From Butyricimonas muris (GTDB lineage Bacteria > Bacteroidota > Bacteroidia > Bacteroidales > Marinifilaceae), in assembly GCF_046365375.1 (NCBI RefSeq), contig NZ_JBKEIT010000001.1, positions 186,001 to 250,000 on the forward strand: DNA of 64,000 nucleotides, read 5' to 3'. The position numbers were made by a program, and so were the translations under genes. The notes beneath the pieces were generated by a model. It made no database searches. It saw only the letters and a program-made list of their open reading frames with translations, and was not told the DNA's origin. Below, in pieces: positions 43,892 to 50,900 of the stretch. Numbering within the stretch: position 1 is the first letter of the stretch; the number at the start of each line of letters is the position of its first letter.

Positions 43892-43950
43892 TGTCAAAGG
43901 AAGTGACAAAGAGTCATTCGGCATGACAAAAAGTAACAGGACACTGTCAC
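43892..43950 (-). promoter_or_regulatory. cluster of TGACA/TGTCA half-sites upstream of the glsB-like gene
   Basis: TGTCA at 43892, TGACA at 43904, TGACA at 43924 and TGTCAC at 43945 lie about 80-140 bp upstream of the ATG. On the minus strand a TTGGAAC sequence (43866-43872) lies between them and the gene. The arrangement resembles activator sites for a stress regulator; the identity is unknown. Confidence 0.4.
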
Positions 43951-43952
43951 GG

Positions 43953-43985
43953 CAAAAGAAAAGAGCCGATCAGAAATCGGCTCTT
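43953..43985 (-). terminator. intrinsic terminator of the DUF3575-DUF3868 transcript
   Basis: A perfect 10-bp stem (AAGAGCCGAT/ATCGGCTCTT, 5-nt loop) is followed on the minus strand by TTCTTTT. It lies after the two tandem hairpins. Confidence 0.85.
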
Positions 43986-43991
43986 GGAAAA

Positions 43992-44053
43992 GAATGCCCC
44001 CGGTCAAGAAGGTGTATGTGAGGATCGGCGTTTGTTACAACCGGGGGGCATTC
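43992..44053 (-). ncRNA. 3'UTR hairpin, copy 1 of a tandem pair
   Basis: GAATGCCCCCGGT (43992-44004) pairs with ACCGGGGGGCATTC (44040-44053). The loop carries GGTGTATGTGAGGATCGGCG followed by TTTGTTA. It is repeated 90 bp away with a conserved loop, suggesting a functional RNA structure rather than a simple terminator. Calling it ncRNA is inference. Confidence 0.5.
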
Positions 44054-44081
44054 GAGGATAGCTCTTGATAATGTTTTTGAA

Positions 44082-44140
44082 GAATGCCCCCGGTAAGAGG
44101 TGTATGTGGGGATCGGCGTTTGTTATACCGGGGGGCATTC
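44082..44140 (-). ncRNA. 3'UTR hairpin, copy 2 of a tandem pair
   Basis: GAATGCCCCCGGT (44082-44094) pairs with ACCGGGGGGCATTC (44127-44140). The loop carries GGTGTATGTGGGGATCGGCG followed by TTTGTTA, one base different from copy 1. It lies 24 bp beyond the stop of the DUF3868 gene on the minus strand. Confidence 0.5.
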
Positions 44141-44164
44141 AGGAATATCTTATTCTCTCGTGCT

Positions 44165-45340
44165 TTATTTGATTACTCGATACGTGATTTTGTAATCAAC
44201 TCGTCGTAATTGCGGGAAAAATTCTTTCAACATGTACCTGTAAGGCACTCCTTGAGCCAGATCCATGAGTTGTTTTTCTCTTCCCTCGAAAATATCGACG
44301 TTATTAATAATGTAAAGAACTCTATCTTTATCGGGCATCCCGAATTGTGTTATCAATTTTTTCAGTCCTGTCCAGTCTTCCGCCACCCAATCCGCGTGGT
44401 AGAGGTTTCTTGGCATCGGGTACCTGTCAAGCAGGTAGTCGCGCAATTCCAGCGTGCGTTCCCGTGACAGTTTCTCGTTTTGAGCGTACGTTCCCTCCGG
44501 GGAAGCGTATCCCGTGAGATAAATTCCCGTTATCTCGTGATCCGGGTTGCTCGTGATCTCGTCAATCATAGCCTTGATCTTGGCAAGCTCCTCGCGATTA
44601 TCCTTGTAATCCGGGATAATATTTGTCCGGTTCCTCGGGTAATCAAGATAGGCGGAGCCTTCTTTGCTGTAAGAATCGTTTTTCACGGCAATCCGCTTTT
44701 CCTCTTTCGTTTTTGTCACTTCAACAATTCTCACGGGCGACGCGGTATTCTCTTTCACGACCGGGGTCGTTCGCGTTACCGGTTCGGGTGCGAGGGGAGT
44801 GGGGGCAACAATCTGCACCTTCCCTTTCAAGGCCGCGTCCGGCTTGAGTGCCTTCGCCAACAAGTTTACCGATATCAAGCGTTGATCTATTCCATCATAA
44901 AAACTCTCGTGCAAATTTAATGCCGCGTCCTGCATCCACGCTTGATAAGGAACACTTATTTTATAATTTACTTTCTCCCGCGTGCGCTTGTTAGCCGCCA
45001 CAACCGAGTACGTGGGGAAAGGTTTCGCCCCACGATTGAAGTAGAGTGACCGTTGATACGCCTTAGACCTACGCTTCCCGTTCACGATTACCGATGGTAA
45101 TTCTTCTACTTCAGTCCCTTTCTCGATCACGGGGGTTAGCGTGAAGGCTTCGTTGTTGCCCACGGGTAACCCGTTCATGTCGATTGTCATTTCGATGAAA
45201 ACACTGTCACCCCGCTGTTCGAAACGATTCTGCGTGACGCGTATCTCGCCCACGTAGACGTTGCTCTGTGCTTCCACTCTCGTTGAAAACAGACCCGCGG
45301 TCAGTAAAATTATACTATATATGATTGTCTTTCTCATCAC
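44165..45340 (-). CDS. DUF3868-type protein with OmpA-like C-terminal region
   Basis: This 391-residue secreted protein has a signal peptide ending near residue 24 (VEAQ) and an N-terminal beta-rich DUF3868 domain (about 27-160). A Pro/Val/Lys linker follows, then a C-terminal segment (about 225-391) with ITGIYLTGYASPEGTYAQNEKLSRERTLEL, which resembles the OmpA-like peptidoglycan-binding helix region. In Bacteroides such genes sit with DUF3575 at the start of fimbrial operons. Here no fimbrillin gene follows. Confidence 0.82.
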   Translation of the reverse strand: MMRKTIIYSIILLTAGLFSTRVEAQSNVYVGEIRVTQNRFEQRGDSVFIEMTIDMNGLPVGNNEAFTLTPVIEKGTEVEELPSVIVNGKRRSKAYQRSLYFNRGAKPFPTYSVVAANKRTREKVNYKISVPYQAWMQDAALNLHESFYDGIDQRLISVNLLAKALKPDAALKGKVQIVAPTPLAPEPVTRTTPVVKENTASPVRIVEVTKTKEEKRIAVKNDSYSKEGSAYLDYPRNRTNIIPDYKDNREELAKIKAMIDEITSNPDHEITGIYLTGYASPEGTYAQNEKLSRERTLELRDYLLDRYPMPRNLYHADWVAEDWTGLKKLITQFGMPDKDRVLYIINNVDIFEGREKQLMDLAQGVPYRYMLKEFFPQLRRVDYKITYRVIK

Positions 45341-45342
45341 TC

Positions 45343-45927
45343 TTATTTTATAATGTACACCAGACTAATTCCAGCTTTCGTCGGGCCTATATAATCTTTT
45401 TCACCCTTTTTTATAAATTTACCCCCGGTCTGGTACTCGTGTTTGTCGTACTCGAATCTCGCGTACCCGATCCCGAGCGTGGCTTCCAAGTTCAGGCGTT
45501 TCCCGATTATCCATTGATAACCGTATGAAATTCCTCCACCGTGAAACGAGCCCTCGTAGCGGTATTTGTCCAATCCCAACATCTTGATTCCTCCCGCGTT
45601 GAACTTACCGTAGAGCCCGTGAATCCCGAAGAAGTGCCCGTTAAAACGTTCGCCTCCCCAGTACCGGAACTCCGGTTGTACCAGCCAGTGTTTAATCTTT
45701 TTGTTATCACCAAAACTCCACGGGTTATACGTACCGGACAGGTCCAAAGTTATCTTTTTCCCCAGCGCGACTTCCAATCCCATGTTGGGCGTGGTTGTCA
45801 ACCAGTACAAGGCATTCGTTTTCACGCTGAAAAGCGGGGCGTTGTAGAAATCTCTCTCTTGTCCGCTAACCTTGCTTGTCGAAACAAGCGCGATCATACC
45901 CAGCACGAAAATCATTTTCCTCATCAT
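45343..45927 (-). CDS. DUF3575 outer-membrane-type protein
   Basis: This 194-residue protein has a signal peptide ending near residue 22, then VKTNALYWLTTTPNMGLEVALGKKITLDLS, the characteristic start of DUF3575. A set of amphipathic beta strands follows (WLVQPEFRYWGGERFNGHFFG). It is probably a small outer-membrane barrel. It is encoded 2 bp ahead of the DUF3868 gene, with which it normally co-occurs. Confidence 0.85.
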   Translation of the reverse strand: MMRKMIFVLGMIALVSTSKVSGQERDFYNAPLFSVKTNALYWLTTTPNMGLEVALGKKITLDLSGTYNPWSFGDNKKIKHWLVQPEFRYWGGERFNGHFFGIHGLYGKFNAGGIKMLGLDKYRYEGSFHGGGISYGYQWIIGKRLNLEATLGIGYARFEYDKHEYQTGGKFIKKGEKDYIGPTKAGISLVYIIK

Positions 45928-45954
45928 AACCCTTTCACTTTGTTTTTGATATTA

Positions 45955-45962
45955 CAAAAGTA
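45955..45962 (-). promoter_or_regulatory. -7 element of the DUF3575-DUF3868 operon
   Basis: TACTTTTG on the minus strand matches TAnnTTTG, 27 bp upstream of the ATG at 45927. No clear TTTG partner is visible. Confidence 0.45.
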
Positions 45963-46118
45963 TCTCGCTCGCGTCAAGAATTAGTGACCTTTAAAGTGTA
46001 TTTGTGATTTAACGCGTTTCTATTGAAGCACTCTTATCCATTTTTTGATTTGTATTCCGATATTTTTATTAAATTGCCGGGTAAATAATTTCACTTTTCG
46101 GAACTATTGAAACGACAG

Positions 46119-46133
46119 ACTCGTATAACGAGT
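46119..46133. promoter_or_regulatory. palindrome ACTCGT-ATA-ACGAGT upstream of the first HTH gene
   Basis: Perfect 6-bp arms with a 3-bp centre, 30 bp before the ATG at 46164. The position and symmetry suit a repressor operator, perhaps autoregulatory. Confidence 0.45.
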
Positions 46134-46163
46134 AATATAGTTGTATTAATAAATACTCAAATC

Positions 46164-47132
46164 ATGACAACTTTTGATTACAATGAAGAATTAATTAAAG
46201 CCATGAAGGAAAAGCTCCCGCGTGGGGTTAATCTGGCAAATACATTAATAGATAAGTTATACCTCGGTAAAGAAGCCGTTTACCGCAGGTTGCGGGGTGA
46301 AGTTCCCTTCACCTTGGCTGAGGCTGCTATCATATCCCGCGAGATGGGCGTGTCGTTGGACAAGCTGGTCGGTTCCAAGAAAGGAATGAGTGCGATATTC
46401 GACTTGAACGTTATACATTATACCGACCCGTTGGAAACTTATTATTCCATCGTGGACAATTACGTGAAGGTTTTTCAAGAGATAAAGGATGACCCGACCT
46501 CGGAGCTTTGCACGGCGTCGAATATTATCCCGCAGACGTTCTACCTGAAATACGAGTTGCTGTCGAAATTCCGCATGTTCAAATGGTTGTACCAGTTCGA
46601 GAAGATCGATATCGAGCATCATTTCGAGGAGCTCAACATAGTGGATAAGCTGCTCGACCGCCAACGCGATTTCGTGAGAGAGTCGCAGGAGTTCAATCAT
46701 ACCGAGTATATATGGGATTGCAAAATCTTTTTCTATCTCGTGAACGATATCAGGTATTTTGCCCGGGCGAACCTGATTTCACAGGAGTACGTGCAGAAAT
46801 TGAAAAAAGAGTTGTTCGGGTTACTCGACGAACTGGAAGAGATTGCCGTTCAAGGGGCGTTCAAGAGCGGGAAAGAGGTATCTATATATATAGCCAACAT
46901 TAACTTCGAGGCGACATATAGTTATATAGCGACCTCTTCCTACAAGTTGAGCCTGATCCGGCTGTTCGCCATCAACTCGATCACTTCACATGACGAGAAC
47001 GTGTTCCGTAACGTGAAAGAGTGGGTTGATTCCTTGCGGAAATATTCCGTGCTGATCTCTCAAAGCGGGGAAATCCAACGGAGTAAATTCTTTAAAGACC
47101 AGCGGGAAATCGTCAATGGTTTGTGCGAATAG
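46164..47132 (+). CDS. helix-turn-helix protein, paralogue 1 of an uncharacterised pair
   Basis: This 322-residue cytoplasmic protein has an N-terminal helix-turn-helix (about 18-70: LIDKLYLGKEAVYRRLRGEV, then FTLAEAAIISREMGVSLDKL). An all-helical domain of about 240 residues follows, containing FDLNVIHYTDP, INFEATYSYIATS and an almost C-terminal SQSGEIQRSKFF. It aligns throughout with the protein at 47913. The ATG at 46164 is chosen because the frame upstream runs through a palindromic operator-like site. I know of no characterised homologue; it reads as a DNA-binding regulator with a ligand- or partner-binding domain. Confidence 0.82.
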   Translation: MTTFDYNEELIKAMKEKLPRGVNLANTLIDKLYLGKEAVYRRLRGEVPFTLAEAAIISREMGVSLDKLVGSKKGMSAIFDLNVIHYTDPLETYYSIVDNYVKVFQEIKDDPTSELCTASNIIPQTFYLKYELLSKFRMFKWLYQFEKIDIEHHFEELNIVDKLLDRQRDFVRESQEFNHTEYIWDCKIFFYLVNDIRYFARANLISQEYVQKLKKELFGLLDELEEIAVQGAFKSGKEVSIYIANINFEATYSYIATSSYKLSLIRLFAINSITSHDENVFRNVKEWVDSLRKYSVLISQSGEIQRSKFFKDQREIVNGLCE

Positions 47133-47285
47133 AGTTTATAAAGTTCGTAAAGTTTGTAAGGTTTATAAAGTTATAGCTTCCAGTGGGGGGCTATATTAAC
47201 GGCAGCGTAAGCTGCCGTTTTGATTTTGTCCGAGGGACGCTTTATATACCTTATGAACTTTATGAACCTTAAAAACTTTATAAAC
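47133..47285. repeat. composite repeat C: 9-nt unit arms, diverged core
   Basis: The left arm of 9-nt units (47133-47172) starts right at the stop codon of the HTH gene. The right arm (about 47240-47285) is inverted. The core keeps the CGGCAGCGTAAGCTGCCG hairpin and a degenerate GTCCGAGGGAC hairpin, but otherwise differs from A and B. Confidence 0.87.
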
Positions 47286-47286
47286 C

Positions 47287-47310
47287 CAACACGGGAATCT
47301 TCCCGTGTTG
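47287..47310. terminator. palindromic hairpin after the first HTH gene
   Basis: CAACACGGGAA and TTCCCGTGTTG (11 bp each) are separated by only TC, 155 bp after the stop of the HTH gene. It lacks a proper U-run. It may stop transcripts or be part of the adjoining repeat. Confidence 0.5.
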
Positions 47311-47634
47311 TAGTTACGAATAACGGAATGTTTAACAATAAATAGAGAAGCTGTTTCATTATTCAAGTCTGTTTTTGATAATCCATACAGAAATAGAAAA
47401 AACGCATTTGGCTGATACTCTGTAATGAGCACTGATTATTGAATAAAATCTTTCATCTTTGTACTGCTAAGTGGGCAGAACGTCAGCTTGGCAAAATTCA
47501 TTTAAAAGCGTGTGTATCGATGAAACAGAATTATAGATAGTACCCGGAATCGCGCTTGACGCCCCGTGCGTCGGGTGCGGTTTCGTGTAATACACGCCGG
47601 TAAACTCTATTTATTAATATTAAAACTATTGACA
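47311..47634. other. leader region of the HU gene
   Basis: AT-rich, with no ORF of note. It contains a GACGC/GCGTC stem (about 47558-47572) and a 13-bp palindrome CGTGTAATACACG (47584-47596) 38 bp before the HU start. No convincing TTTG/TAnnTTTG pair was found by eye. Confidence 0.5.
47584..47596. promoter_or_regulatory. palindrome CGTGTA-A-TACACG upstream of the HU gene
   Basis: A perfect 6-bp dyad with a single central base, 38 bp upstream of the HU ATG. The distance is similar to that of the palindrome before the first HTH gene, although the sequence differs. Confidence 0.4.
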
Positions 47635-47898
47635 ATGAACAAACGTGAATTAATCGAGAAGGTCGCGGAGAAAAACGGGACAAGCAAAGTGGAAGCCGCT
47701 AAGGCTGTAAACGCGGTAATCGGGACAATGGCGGAATCTTTGAAGAACGGGGAGAAGATTTCCTTGTTGGAACTGGGTTCTTTCTCTATCAGGGAACGCA
47801 AAGCCCGTAACGGTTACAACCCGAACAGCAAGCAAAACATGACCATTCCCGCGAAAAAAGTGGTTAAATTCTCCATCGGTAAATACTTTTTTGACTAA
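47635..47898 (+). CDS. HU-family DNA-binding protein
   Basis: This 87-residue protein shows the full HU fold: MNKRELIEKVAEKNGTSKVE, then LLELGSFSIRERKARNGYNP with the conserved GSF and the beta-arm, where the usual RNPxTG becomes NGYNPNSKQ. It binds and bends DNA without strong sequence preference. The start at 47635 follows the family; the frame is open further upstream without homology. It lies 14 bp before the second HTH gene, so the two are probably co-transcribed. Confidence 0.92.
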   Translation: MNKRELIEKVAEKNGTSKVEAAKAVNAVIGTMAESLKNGEKISLLELGSFSIRERKARNGYNPNSKQNMTIPAKKVVKFSIGKYFFD

Positions 47899-47912
47899 GG
47901 AGCGGCACCCCG

Positions 47913-48872
47913 ATGAAAAATGCCGTGGTAGATGAACTGATCAGCACGATGCGCGAGATTACCCCGAAAGAGAATAATCTCGCCAACATCCTCATGGAGG
48001 TATTGTGCATGAGTAAGGAGGCAATTTACCGGAGATTAAGGGGGGAGGTTGCTTTCACGTTCAGCGAAGTGGCGATCATCGCCAGCCAGATGGGCATATC
48101 GTTAGACAAGATTGTCGGTAACAGTATGTCCAGCGGGGCGATGTTCGACCTGAACGTGTTGCACTCCGTGGAGCCGATGGAAAATTATCACGAGATACTT
48201 GCCCGTTACCATAAATTATTCAGGTACGTCAAGGCGGATCCAACGACAGAGGTGATAACCGCGTCGAATACCATTCCTTATACATTTTACGCCCCTTACG
48301 AGAATTTGTCCAAATTCCGGATTAGCAGGTGGCTGTACCAGAACGAGAAACTGAGAACGCCTGCTTCACTATCCGACGTGGTTATTTCGGAGAAATTGGC
48401 AAAAACGCAGAAAGAACTCTTGGAAAGTTTAAGACAGGTGCACAGGACTTGTTTTATCCTCGACGAGGGAATATTCGGTTCTTTCGTGAAGGAAATAAAG
48501 TATTTCGCCGAGCTGGGGCTCGTGTCCGCGACCGATGTCGCGAACATGAAGAAAGAGTTGCATCAACTTCTGCGCGAGCTGGAATTATTGTCGGAAAAAG
48601 GAGCCTTCCATAACGGTAACCTTCTGTCAATTTACCTCTCGAACGTTGATTTTGAAGCCACGTACAGTTACGTCGAGAAAACCGGTTTCCAGATTTGTTT
48701 CCTGCGAGTGTATTCTATAAACTCGATGGACTCGCGCGACGGGAAGGTATGTAATTACCAGAAAAAATGGATTCATTCGTTGAAAAGACATTCAACTCTC
48801 GTTTCACAAAGCGGTGAGATACAGCGAATGAATTTCTTTAACGAACAAAAGAAAATTATAGATACATTATAA
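47913..48872 (+). CDS. helix-turn-helix protein, paralogue 2 of an uncharacterised pair
   Basis: This 319-residue protein is clearly homologous to the one at 46164. It shares KEAIYRRLRGEVAFTFSEVA, ISLDKIVG, FDLNVLHSVEPMENYH, VDFEATYSYVEKTGF and the C-terminal SQSGEIQRMNFFNEQ. The N-terminal 70 residues form the helix-turn-helix and the rest is helical. It is downstream of and probably co-transcribed with the HU gene, so the pair could act together on DNA architecture. Its function is unknown. Confidence 0.83.
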   Translation: MKNAVVDELISTMREITPKENNLANILMEVLCMSKEAIYRRLRGEVAFTFSEVAIIASQMGISLDKIVGNSMSSGAMFDLNVLHSVEPMENYHEILARYHKLFRYVKADPTTEVITASNTIPYTFYAPYENLSKFRISRWLYQNEKLRTPASLSDVVISEKLAKTQKELLESLRQVHRTCFILDEGIFGSFVKEIKYFAELGLVSATDVANMKKELHQLLRELELLSEKGAFHNGNLLSIYLSNVDFEATYSYVEKTGFQICFLRVYSINSMDSRDGKVCNYQKKWIHSLKRHSTLVSQSGEIQRMNFFNEQKKIIDTL

Positions 48873-48897
48873 GTGCGCGTGTGATTTCTTAAAGGTT

Positions 48898-48936
48898 GAG
48901 GCCGTTCCGGGAAGACGCGGGGCGGCCTCTTTTATT
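48898..48936. terminator. terminator after the second HTH gene
   Basis: GAGGCCG (48898-48904) pairs with CGGCCTC (48923-48929) and TTTTATT follows on the plus strand. On the other strand it sits just after the stop of the convergent gene at 48952 and could serve both. Confidence 0.8.
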
Positions 48937-48951
48937 CACGATACCCCGGCA

Positions 48952-49632
48952 CTAGCATCTCATGTAATAACTGCCCGCGTACGCGCTCTTGTCCGCCCGC
49001 CCGAAGAAGGGGTAGAGGTGGAGCACGCCGCCGTCGGGCTGGTCGAGGGGCGGGATGTCGAACTCCGCGCGTTGCTCGCCGCGGGTGGCGCCCGTCACCG
49101 GGACGAGAAGCGGGGAGCGGGGATATCCCTCGTGGAAATAGCCCACGAACAGTAGGTCCCCGGCGGCAGCGGCGGGTTGGTCGCGGTCGTCCTCCCACTC
49201 GAGGGTAATGTGCCAGCTTTCACGCCGAACGGTGAAATTATCCGGAAGCTCGAGAATCCCGTGGCTGAAACGGTAAGAGTTGAAATAGCGCACGCCCTCG
49301 TCGGGGACGTACGCCGCCTTGTTCAGGTGGCGGTGCAGCCCCCATGACGATTGCCCGGGTTTCGTCTTCGGTGCCACCACCCAGATTTGCAAGTGCCCGT
49401 GCGCGAGGAAATAAGCCTTCGTCATCGAGAAAGATTCCGAGAATACCTCACTTGACTTTTCTTGGGCGGGACTGCGGAGGGGGAGTTCTTCGCCGTTCTC
49501 GTCCTTCCGGGGAGTTCGTTTCTCGTTCTTCGACGTGCGGCAGATAAGTTGCCCGTTGCGCCAGTAATAAGTTATCCCGTTCACGCGCCAGCATTTACGG
49601 GAACCGTCCATCGGTGGAAAACTCAAGTCCAT
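48952..49632 (-). CDS. uncharacterised GC-rich protein (possible DUF6266-like)
   Basis: This 226-residue protein lacks a signal peptide or membrane helix. Its N-terminal part (WRVNGITYYWRNGQLICRTS, later RSPAQEKSSEVFSESFSMTK) resembles the GK(V)G...RNG...R...TPAQ pattern of DUF6266 proteins of Bacteroidetes. That link is tentative. The C-terminal part contains WHITLEWEDDRDQP and a beta-rich end. The gene is visibly richer in G and C than its neighbours. It is convergent with the HTH2 gene and divergent from the gene at 49998. Confidence 0.7.
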   Translation of the reverse strand: MDLSFPPMDGSRKCWRVNGITYYWRNGQLICRTSKNEKRTPRKDENGEELPLRSPAQEKSSEVFSESFSMTKAYFLAHGHLQIWVVAPKTKPGQSSWGLHRHLNKAAYVPDEGVRYFNSYRFSHGILELPDNFTVRRESWHITLEWEDDRDQPAAAAGDLLFVGYFHEGYPRSPLLVPVTGATRGEQRAEFDIPPLDQPDGGVLHLYPFFGRADKSAYAGSYYMRC

Positions 49633-49725
49633 AACCTTCGATTTTAATTCAACTACATTCTGAGTCGGTTGTAAGCGACTGCCAATCTTCGTGTAAAACT
49701 ACTAATTTTTTTTTAATTAAACAAT

Positions 49726-49796
49726 AGTTCTCCTGCAGTTATTCTAACCTCGTTAGAATAACTGCAGGAGAACTTCAGGAGAAGTTCAGAATAACT
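49726..49796. repeat. perfect 23-bp inverted repeat continued by 11-nt tandem units
   Basis: Positions 49726-49748 are the exact reverse complement of 49752-49774, with CTC between. The right arm continues as 11-mers GCAGGAGAACT, TCAGGAGAAGT and TCAGAATAACT (49764-49796). RNA from either strand would fold into a very stable cruciform-like hairpin. Confidence 0.92.
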
Positions 49797-49904
49797 CCGC
49801 CGTTTCCTCGCCGACTGCTCCCCGTTTCCCGTGGGCTTGTTGCCCTGTTCGCGTATCCCTCGTGTTGTATTGTTAAAATAAATTAAAATAAACTTCATTT
49901 TTTC

Positions 49905-49935
49905 TTGATTTTCTTTTTTTTATATCGTAAATTTG
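49905..49935 (+). promoter_or_regulatory. Bacteroidetes-type promoter of the gene at 49998
   Basis: TTG (49905-49907, in TTTCTTG), 20 nt, TAAATTTG (49928-49935). The -7 element matches well; the -33 element is partial. Confidence 0.6.
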
Positions 49936-49997
49936 TTGATGATAATGATGCTGGATAGAGGTGTTTCGGAATATTAACCATTTAAAAGAATCAAATT

Positions 49998-50687
49998 ATG
50001 GCAGACGCTAAAATGAATCTATGCAAGAGTATTTCCGGGCAAGTGGGACCCAACCTGTTCTCGAAGAAACCTAACGGCGGCGTGACCGTCAAATCGATGC
50101 CCGCGTGGAACGGGTCGTTAAAAGAAGACGTGATGCGTCAGGACGCGTGTTTCGGTGCGCTGGGGCGCTTGGCGTCACCGCTGAAACGGGTGTTGCGCGT
50201 GAGTTGTCCGCCGGACAACAAGGGCGTGAAGTGCAACGCGAAATTCTTGAAAATCAACAAGTCGGATATCGTAACGGCGACGCGGAGGTATCCCGAACGG
50301 GATTTCAACCCGAAGGCGAAACCCGAGGAGGTGTTCGAAACGGTGGTCGACTTCTCCCGCCTGCTCGTGTCCTATGGTAGGCTGTTGAAGGGAAAGGTGA
50401 CGGTAACGCTCGTCAGGGAGTCGCGGAAATTGCAATTCTTCCAAACGGCAAACGTGGTTGACGGGGCGGATTGTTACGCGGACGACAAGGGGTACGCGGT
50501 CGTCTTCGACAAGACGAACGAGCATTGCCTGCTCGTGACGCTACGCTCGCGTAACGAGACCAGTAGCACCTCGGCGGGACTGGACGAGGAGTACGACCTC
50601 GACAATCTCGCCATTTACACCTTCATGACCACCCGTTCCGGGAAACAAACCTCAACGTCACAGTACCTGACCCCGAGTGAGGAGTGA
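49998..50687 (+). CDS. uncharacterised protein (possible DUF6266-like)
   Basis: This 229-residue soluble protein has the N-terminus ISGQVGPNLFSKKPNGGVTV, then SMPAWNGSLKEDVMRQDACF. It recalls the opening of DUF6266 proteins (GKVG...VRS.P), as does the gene at 48952 on the other strand. The rest is basic and beta-rich, with a Ser/Thr-rich tail (RNETSSTSAG; SGKQTSTSQYLTP). It is GC-rich relative to most of the window, so it may have been acquired together with 48952. The function is unknown and the family link is weak. Confidence 0.72.
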   Translation: MADAKMNLCKSISGQVGPNLFSKKPNGGVTVKSMPAWNGSLKEDVMRQDACFGALGRLASPLKRVLRVSCPPDNKGVKCNAKFLKINKSDIVTATRRYPERDFNPKAKPEEVFETVVDFSRLLVSYGRLLKGKVTVTLVRESRKLQFFQTANVVDGADCYADDKGYAVVFDKTNEHCLLVTLRSRNETSSTSAGLDEEYDLDNLAIYTFMTTRSGKQTSTSQYLTPSEE

Positions 50688-50715
50688 GAGAGGAGGGGCG
50701 CGTGCGCGCCCCCCT

Positions 50716-50866
50716 AGTTCATAAAGTTTGTAAAGTTCATAAAGTTTATAAGGTTTACAAGGCGTCCTTCGGACAGAGTCTAACGGCAGCCCGGGCTGCC
50801 GTGGATAAAGTTCCTCGCGTCCGTGCAACTTTATAAACTTTATGAACCTTATGAACTTTATAAACT
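50716..50866. repeat. composite repeat D: 9-nt unit arms, rearranged core
   Basis: Left arm 50716-50759 (TTCATAAAG, TTTGTAAAG, TTTATAAGG) and inverted right arm 50826-50866. The core has GTCCTTCGGAC, then CGGCAGCCCGGGCTGCCG. This is the same pair of hairpins as in A and B, but with their order reversed relative to the plus strand. Confidence 0.87.
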
Positions 50867-50900
50867 AAATCGTATCTTCGCGTATCAATCGATCGAAACC

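Larger units (their letters stand above)
43812..44164. other. 353-bp region with glsB control sites and the 3'UTR of the DUF3868 gene
   Basis: Reading on the minus strand from 44164: two repeated hairpins (44140-44082 and 44053-43992), an intrinsic terminator (43985-43953), then a cluster of TGACA/TGTCA motifs ahead of the glsB-like gene. No ORF of note is present. Confidence 0.7.
49633..49997. other. 365-bp divergent intergenic region with large dyad and promoter
   Basis: It contains a T-rich tract, the 23-bp perfect inverted repeat with tandem 11-mers (49726-49796), a GC-richer middle and an AT-rich segment with the promoter of the gene at 49998. No gene is supported inside it. Confidence 0.7.

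Noticed and set aside
41595..50866. Insertion sequences or transposon at the composite repeats
   Set aside because: No transposase gene or clear target-site duplication is visible in the window. A MITE-like origin remains possible but is unproven.
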